A stretch of 64,000 bases of DNA from Paenalcaligenes faecalis (GTDB lineage Bacteria; Pseudomonadota; Gammaproteobacteria; Burkholderiales; Burkholderiaceae_B). Both the position numbers and the translations under genes were made by a program. Positions 59,224-64,000 of this stretch are shown here, piece after piece; position 1 is the first letter of the stretch; each line of letters starts with the position of its first letter. The DNA lies in assembly GCF_027557445.1 (NCBI RefSeq), contig NZ_CP106841.1:1660001-1724000 (forward strand). The letters run 5' to 3'. The notes under the pieces are model-generated. The model saw only the letters and a program-made list of their open reading frames with translations. It was not told the DNA's origin and searched no databases.

Positions 59224-60558
59224 TTAATAGCTATCCGATCTAAGTGAATACCCGTAGCCATCGCTACGTTGAATAAGGGTGCAATAGCGATGGCTGATGC
59301 CTTGAACTAGCCCCTCTGCGGATTGAATATTAAAGCTTCCTGAAGCCCTAACGGCAACGCGACCCATGTATGTTCCTACCTTCTTGCCTTTCGTGACGAT
59401 CGCCTTAACCCTATCACCCGTCTGAAAGCCATGAATTCGTTTTTGCCGTATTAAATAGCCTCGCGGGAAGCCAAAACGATTAAGGCGTGTGCGTTGATAA
59501 CTGCCGCGCCCAGTGACCTTAATCTCTAAGGTCGGCGTTTGCCACTGCTCAACCTGATCCACTTCGCCGATACATACGGCATCTAAGGCATGCGTCTTTG
59601 GAATAGTGAGTCTTGAGCGATTACACTTCGTCAAGCCACCAGAGCCCGTGCGAACCGTCAACCCCGTTGCCTTGAGCGCGTTGAGCAGTTTCCAGCGCGT
59701 GGCGTTAACGACTGCGGCATCTCGTAAGGGGCGTTTTGCTTGGGCTTGAATTTTAGCTAAGCGCTTGGGGTCTTTTTCTAAGAACTGCGTGACATCTTGT
59801 GCCGCTTTCCTTAAATTGCACGGCGCACACGCGAGCGTTAAGTTGCTGACGCGGTTCGAGCCGCCACGCGCTTTGGGGTGTATGTGGTCGATTTGCAGCG
59901 GCACAGTTGACGCATCGCAGTAGGCGCATTGTCGTCGCCACTTTTCCAATAAATACTCGCGTACCTCATAGCCCGCTAATTCGCCTTGCTGGTATTCCAC
60001 GCCCGCTATTTCCGGGTTTTCAAGCTGCTGCATATCAAAGCGAACCAGCTCTTGAGCTAGGTGCGTAATGGGTGCCACGTTTCGTAGTCGCGCAACCCAC
60101 GATAACGTAGTATCAATTCGATGCTGCAAACTCGGCGCGAGCCACCCTTTGCCTTTGTTTTTTCGGTTAAGGAATCGAGGTGCTCGGTAGCGTAAGTTGG
60201 CGCTACGACGGCGGCGACGCATTTGGCGTCTCGCCGTTAAGGCGTGACTAATTTGCACTCCGCGATGTATCAACTCGAACAGGTTTAGTACGTGAGCGGT
60301 AGCTGTTATCTCGCCCGTTTCCGCGTTAACGGTATCGCGATTGCGAACCAACGCCAGCCCTGATGTTTTACTGCCAGGATCAATCTTAAGCTCTAGTGGT
60401 TGTAACTCGCTTTGCGCCACCGCTCTGTCAATCAAGCGAATCGTAAAGGGGATCAATCGATGCACCCTGGCTCGCCCTCGCGCCAAAAGCAGTCGTGCTC
60501 GCTTCTCGGAGCACGGCATCAAGGGCACTTGGCGTCTATCTATTACAAAAACAGCCAT
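59224..60558 (-). CDS. iscB: RNA-guided HNH/RuvC nuclease IscB
   Basis: The 444-aa protein shows the IscB order: PLMP motif (VPLMPCSEKRARLLLARGRA, residues 11-30), RuvC-I DPGSKTSGLAL (Asp60), arginine-rich bridge helix (RRQMRRRRRSANLRYR), RuvC-II with Glu170 (LAQELVRFD), an HNH domain with zinc knuckles C211/C214 and C244/C247 and catalytic QIDHIHPKARGG, and RuvC-III KTHALDAVCIG (His323, Asp326), then a beta-rich C-terminal region. All nuclease residues are intact. IscB is the ancestor-type relative of Cas9. AGGAG precedes the ATG. Confidence 0.95.
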   Translation of the reverse strand: MAVFVIDRRQVPLMPCSEKRARLLLARGRARVHRLIPFTIRLIDRAVAQSELQPLELKIDPGSKTSGLALVRNRDTVNAETGEITATAHVLNLFELIHRGVQISHALTARRQMRRRRRSANLRYRAPRFLNRKNKGKGWLAPSLQHRIDTTLSWVARLRNVAPITHLAQELVRFDMQQLENPEIAGVEYQQGELAGYEVREYLLEKWRRQCAYCDASTVPLQIDHIHPKARGGSNRVSNLTLACAPCNLRKAAQDVTQFLEKDPKRLAKIQAQAKRPLRDAAVVNATRWKLLNALKATGLTVRTGSGGLTKCNRSRLTIPKTHALDAVCIGEVDQVEQWQTPTLEIKVTGRGSYQRTRLNRFGFPRGYLIRQKRIHGFQTGDRVKAIVTKGKKVGTYMGRVAVRASGSFNIQSAEGLVQGISHRYCTLIQRSDGYGYSLRSDSY

Positions 60559-60843
60559 GGCTATTTTCTCCTAATTTTGCCCTTACGGGCCTGGTGACGG
60601 AGGCTTACGCCTCGCTCCCCTCGACAAGGTTGTAACGCAGCGTTGACTCGGAAGGGTCTGCGATAGCCCGTTTCGTGCCTACCCTGGGCGTGTCTGCGGC
60701 TATCGCTTACAGAGCGTGGGACTGAGGAAGCATCCCACGGTGCGTCTTGAACTTCGTTACAACGTAGCGCCCTAACAGCGCTGAGTCTGGTCAATCTAGG
60801 CAAGCACAGAACCAAGCTGGCATGCCTCGCCCTTTAGGGCGGG
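60559..60843 (-). ncRNA. IscB omega RNA
   Basis: The 285 bases upstream of iscB form nested stems: GTTGTAACG (60629-60637) with CGTTACAAC (60755-60763), GCGATAGCC (60660-60668) with GGCTATCGC (60698-60706), and CGTGGGA (60715-60721) with TCCCACG (60733-60739). The minus strand GACGCACCGTGGGATG followed by CAGTCCCACG matches a block I recall from the OgeuIscB omega RNA. The guide would be read from DNA just left of the element, minus strand AGAAAAGTCAATAAC. An 84-codon open frame here is not a gene. Confidence 0.85.
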
Positions 60844-61334
60844 GTTATTGACTTTTCTAGATAATGTATTTCTACCTGACAAATCACCGCGCCACGGATA
60901 ACCATGCCAAGAGACACCTGGAATCGTAGGAACAGCCTCATAAATAACGCCTTTATAAACACTGTATATTTTAGCTGGCTGCTCATCATCAGGCTGATCA
61001 AAATAAGGATAACCTTTGGCAAGGATTTTAGTAGCAATGTCTTGAGAGATACTTTTAGGACACTTACCTATCGCCCCTCTAGCTCCTGGTTCAAATCCAG
61101 CTTCATCTTTATTCCAACGATGTTTATAGCGCCCTTCACCGCGCTCATACTGCCTACTCACACTTAATGCACCTTACAATTAAAGATTTGTATAAAAATA
61201 CGCAGTTTATCAATAACTGAAGTGTTAGCAACATTCATATAGTAATCCATTACATCGACTACAGGGAGGTCTATATGAATAGACCACGCCAAGAATGAGC
61301 AATAGCTTGTCGCCTAAAAAGAACGCGTTAACTA

Positions 61335-62168
61335 TTACTCAAACCCATGATACTTCTTCCCATACGCCACAGTGGCTTGGAAAAAACCTTCTTTACTACC
61401 ACAGTCATAACGCAGGCCTTCGTAGGTATGGCCAAAGACAGGTTTTTGCTGCATGAGTAAGGCGATGCCGTCAGTAAGCTGTATTTCACCGCCTTTACCG
61501 GGCTGAGTTTGCCTTAGGCAAGCAAAAATCTCCGGCTCCAGTACATAACGCCCTACGACGGCATTTAGGCTGGGGGCGGTTTCAGGGGAGGGTTTTTCTA
61601 CAATGCTTTCTACACGCGTGGTGCTGCTATTCACGGCTGTGCCGGAGATAATGCCGTATTTATCGGTGTCTTGCGCAGCGACGGTTTGTACCGCCACGAT
61701 ACTGCCATTGTTACTATGCGCTGCATCTACCAGCTGACGCGTAACGGCTGTTTCAGCATCAATCAGGTCATCTGCCAGAATCACCACAAACGGCTCATTA
61801 CCCACCGCAGGCTCTGCACACAAGACGGCATGGCCTAAACCCAATGGTGAACCTTGACGAATATAAATACAATTCACATGACTAGGAATCACATGACGTA
61901 CCAGCGCAAGCATGTCTGCTTTTTCTTTAGCAATGAGTTCACTTTCTAATTCCGGCTGTCTATCAAAATGATCCTCAATAGCACGTTTATTACGCCCCGT
62001 AATAAATATTAAATCCGTAATACCCGCCGCCACCGCCTCCTCTACAGCATATTGAATTAACGGTTTATCTACAATAGGCAGCATTTCTTTAGGCATGGCC
62101 TTAGTTGCAGGGAGAAAACGAGTGCCTAGACCGGCTACGGGGAAAACAGCTTTACGGATGGGTTTCAT
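61335..62168 (-). CDS. galU: UTP-glucose-1-phosphate uridylyltransferase
   Basis: The 277-aa enzyme makes UDP-glucose for surface polysaccharides. Motifs: [20 protein letters not shown] (residues 9-28), [33 protein letters not shown] near 120, [11 protein letters not shown] near 188, and [13 protein letters not shown] near 233. It stands between the interrupted module and the methyltransferase gene, on the same strand as the kps genes, and fits the capsule locus as sugar-nucleotide supply. Confidence 0.95.
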   Translation of the reverse strand: MKPIRKAVFPVAGLGTRFLPATKAMPKEMLPIVDKPLIQYAVEEAVAAGITDLIFITGRNKRAIEDHFDRQPELESELIAKEKADMLALVRHVIPSHVNCIYIRQGSPLGLGHAVLCAEPAVGNEPFVVILADDLIDAETAVTRQLVDAAHSNNGSIVAVQTVAAQDTDKYGIISGTAVNSSTTRVESIVEKPSPETAPSLNAVVGRYVLEPEIFACLRQTQPGKGGEIQLTDGIALLMQQKPVFGHTYEGLRYDCGSKEGFFQATVAYGKKYHGFE

Positions 62169-62297
62169 AAAACAATCTAATCTTTAAAGTTTCGTATAAT
62201 AAAATTACAAAAAATTCCGATTTAAATAATAACATCTTAAATAAAAAGGACATAATTACATACTCTCAAACTCTATGCAATGAGCAAAATCATATCA

Positions 62298-63185
62298 TTA
62301 ACCTTTATTATTAATATCACTCAATCCAAAATCAAAATCTAACTCACACTCTTTAACAGAACTCGCCGAATCAGTACAGTTAAACCTAGGCTGGCTTAAT
62401 ACCTCAAACTTACCTCCAGAGCGTATTAAGCGGCCTAATCCTTTCTCTAAGGGATAAAAGCTTAACTCAATGCCATAATCAGCTGCCCAGCTCTCACAAA
62501 TATCTTTTTCCTCCTGACGGCCCGTATCGTCTAACCATACCTCCGCTTGATCTGAGAACTTATCAGCTAATGCAGGAACGGCCGGATAACGACTAAATAA
62601 GCAGGTAGACCCAGGTGGGCCGTCCACCCACAGCAAATCTATCCCATCAATATCAGCTAATAACGAAATCGGATACCAGAGCGATGGCTTTTCCGCGTCT
62701 ACAGGATTTAAATGTCTACCCTCCCACGACTCAAGAGCTCCAACACGTAAATCAACCCACTCCTCTAAAGACTCTACTTGTAAAGTCTTTAACGTTTGCG
62801 CGCCATAATACTCACTATGATCGATAGAAAAAAGTTTCCCTATGCCATTTTGCTGTAAAGCATCTGCTATCACTAAAGTTGAAGCCCCACTACCTAACTC
62901 CACAATTACCCGCGGTTTAAAACGAATAATATAATCATGTAAGCGTAACAAAACGTCTGGAGATGCAGCCCAGCCTCGTAAAGGGGGCAACTGCCCTTTA
63001 ATTTTTAAACGTCGTTGCAACCAAGATAAGCTCTCTAACTGAGAGTAAATACGATTCTGTATTACCACCTGATCACGAGCTATCTTATCAAACCCCTCCT
63101 TATTTCTTTTTAAAATCATCTGCTCTAGTTCTTTCAACTTTTCAGAAAAGAAATCTCTACTAACTAAAATATCACTTTCAGACAT
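62298..63185 (-). CDS. Class I SAM-dependent methyltransferase
   Basis: The 295-aa protein begins with a coiled-coil-like helix (ISRDFFSEKLKELEQMILKR region) and has a SAM-binding motif VIVELGSGASTLVIADALQQ near residues 93-112, LFSIDHSEYYGAQTL as motif II, and IDLLWVDGPPGST with the acidic motif near 185. Such proteins are common in polysaccharide loci and probably methylate a sugar or lipid; the target is unknown. A GAGGAG site lies upstream of the ATG. AT-rich compared with galU. Confidence 0.82.
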   Translation of the reverse strand: MSESDILVSRDFFSEKLKELEQMILKRNKEGFDKIARDQVVIQNRIYSQLESLSWLQRRLKIKGQLPPLRGWAASPDVLLRLHDYIIRFKPRVIVELGSGASTLVIADALQQNGIGKLFSIDHSEYYGAQTLKTLQVESLEEWVDLRVGALESWEGRHLNPVDAEKPSLWYPISLLADIDGIDLLWVDGPPGSTCLFSRYPAVPALADKFSDQAEVWLDDTGRQEEKDICESWAADYGIELSFYPLEKGLGRLIRSGGKFEVLSQPRFNCTDSASSVKECELDFDFGLSDINNKG

Positions 63186-63369
63186 TTATATATCTCCTCA
63201 ATATAGATTAATGTAGAGCCAATTATCTCTCATCAATACAAAAACAAGAAAGGATTAAAAAATTCACTTATTTAGGCTCTATAGCCCTAAAGAGGGATTA
63301 TGTGGCAAAATACCTCTACATCTCCCATTCACCCGTAGTGTTACCATCTCAAGGGTCGTAAAACTATCT

Positions 63370-64000
63370 ATGAGTCTAAAGAAAACAATGCATCGTATTT
63401 TACAGGTAGGTCTAGCGCCAAAAAACAATTTAGAACAATGGTTAAAACAAGATACAGTTCATAACATCACTCTGATAGAGCCTCACCCTCATCTAGTACA
63501 ACAGCTAAAACAACAATATAACGACCATCCAAAGCTACAAATCATCGCTGCAGGCTTAGATGTGAGGCAAAGCGTACAAACCTTAGTAGATTTCAACCTA
63601 CCTGGCTTTAGCAGCACAAGCACTGCAACTGGACTAAAAAAACTTTTCCCAGGCTTACAGGCTCAAGAGTATTTTCAGGTCAACACTATAAGCCCTGCCA
63701 ACCTCCTAGAACAGTATGGTCCTCAAGATAACCAAACAGCAACTTTAGTCATTCACGCTAAAGGGTCTGAGGCAGCATTGGTTCAAGAATTAATCAATGG
63801 CACTGCATTATTAAAATTTACCGATGTCTTACTGTATAGCGCTCCCACCCCTTTATACGAAGACAGCATGGAAACCAGCCAATTACAAGAAAAACTACTT
63901 GCAGCAGGGTACGAGCTAATTCACGAAGAACCTATCAGCCCAGAGTGGATCGAGTCACACTTCCAACGCAATACTGCACAAGATCAAATCCTATTACTAA
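63370..64000 (+). CDS. FkbM/SAM-methyltransferase-like protein, 3' end beyond window
   Basis: An open frame runs from the ATG at 63370 (MSLKKTMHRILQVGLAPKNN) to the window edge, 210 codons with no stop. HNITLIEPHPHLVQQLKQQY is like the SAM-binding motif II region, and the FNLPGFSSTSTATGLKKLFP and NTISPANLLEQY segments follow the FkbM pattern, where a methionine or isoleucine of the substrate follows the sequence VNTIS. An ATG at 63388 is the alternative start. It is divergent from the methyltransferase gene; function is likely in capsule or glycan modification, tentatively. Confidence 0.6.
   Translation, partial: MSLKKTMHRILQVGLAPKNNLEQWLKQDTVHNITLIEPHPHLVQQLKQQYNDHPKLQIIAAGLDVRQSVQTLVDFNLPGFSSTSTATGLKKLFPGLQAQEYFQVNTISPANLLEQYGPQDNQTATLVIHAKGSEAALVQELINGTALLKFTDVLLYSAPTPLYEDSMETSQLQEKLLAAGYELIHEEPISPEWIESHFQRNTAQDQILLL

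Larger units (their letters stand above)
59143..60843 (-). mobile_element. IscB-only IS605-like element
   Basis: About 1.7 kb. The left end (high coordinate) has hairpin CCTCGCCC/GGGCGGGG (60825-60844, one wobble) and the right end CCCCGTCA/TGGCGGGG (59156-59175). AAC is present at both junctions, so the exact cut is ambiguous by up to three bases. No tnpA; mobilisation would need one in trans. Confidence 0.85.
59056..61161 (-). pseudogene. Small partner gene of the ImmA/IrrE protein, split by the IscB element
   Basis: The 5' part (61161 to about 60844, GTG start with AAGGTG upstream) encodes 106 aa including KHRWNKDEAGFEPGARGAIG, KIYSVYKGVIYEAVPT and WHGYPWRG, ending SRKVNN. The 3' part (59142-59056) encodes ILMKGQLRQQAENEGYLKEY and EQWLKQYG then TAG. 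Removing the element at the shared AAC joins them in frame to a 134-aa protein. Its family is not recognised; the position suggests a toxin-like or target protein for the protease. The element cuts it after residue 106. Confidence 0.75.

Noticed and set aside
60561-60815. 84-codon open frame upstream of iscB
   Set aside because: It coincides with the structured omega RNA; the paired stems explain the sequence better than coding.

Overview
The window reads as a chromosomal segment of a betaproteobacterium, most likely Burkholderiales/Alcaligenaceae with a moderate, rather AT-leaning base composition. The basis is gene order and protein type: dnaB-rplI-rpsR-priB-rpsF, then folE2-dxs-ispA-xseB, and the typA-truB-rbfA-infB-nusA-rimP-rluB-scpB block. 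The genus cannot be fixed from the sequence alone.

Positions 1-26150 are core genome. A partial dnaB at the left edge is followed by the ribosomal/primosomal rpsF-priB-rpsR-rplI cluster, zinc-independent GTP cyclohydrolase folE2, the isoprenoid genes xseB-ispA-dxs, a two-domain sulfurtransferase, an EamA exporter, htpX, polA, a LOG-family hydrolase that shares its start codon region with polA, a polar amino acid ABC importer, and the translation/transcription factor operon. Two textbook intrinsic terminators sit directly in front of the start codons of dxs and rimP, suggesting premature-termination control of those genes.

Positions 26070-30707 hold two initiator tRNA-fMet genes with matching terminators. 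They bracket an IS200/IS605-type TnpB element and a TRAP transporter operon whose binding-protein gene is broken. The tRNAs differ by two compensatory base-pair changes in the T stem.

Positions 30708-42321 look like an integrated mobile element: tandem overlapping XRE regulators, an excisionase-like protein, a tyrosine integrase, an HD-domain protein, a ParB-like protein, and two giant tyrosine recombinase-like proteins (852 and 1029 aa) with complete catalytic motifs. At its right side an IS1182-type insertion sequence has cut a phage-like membrane protein gene and an IS605-like end.

Positions 42438-64000 are a surface-polysaccharide/lipid locus. A seven-domain fatty-acid-synthase-like type I PKS lacking a thioesterase is followed by an alpha-oxoamine synthase. 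Facing them are a sulfatase-fold membrane enzyme, an SDR, KpsS and KpsC, the set seen in rhizobial rkp and Burkholderia wcb capsule loci. The set suggests assembly of a long-chain amino-alcohol (sphingoid-like) lipid linked to a KpsC/KpsS-dependent capsule. Two foreign-looking modules lie inside this operon: a PIN-domain gene with a 99-aa partner between kpsS and kpsC, and an ImmA/IrrE metallopeptidase with a small partner gene upstream of kpsC. The partner gene is interrupted by an IscB element whose omega RNA can be recognised by nested stems. galU, a methyltransferase and a second methyltransferase-like gene cut by the window edge complete the segment.
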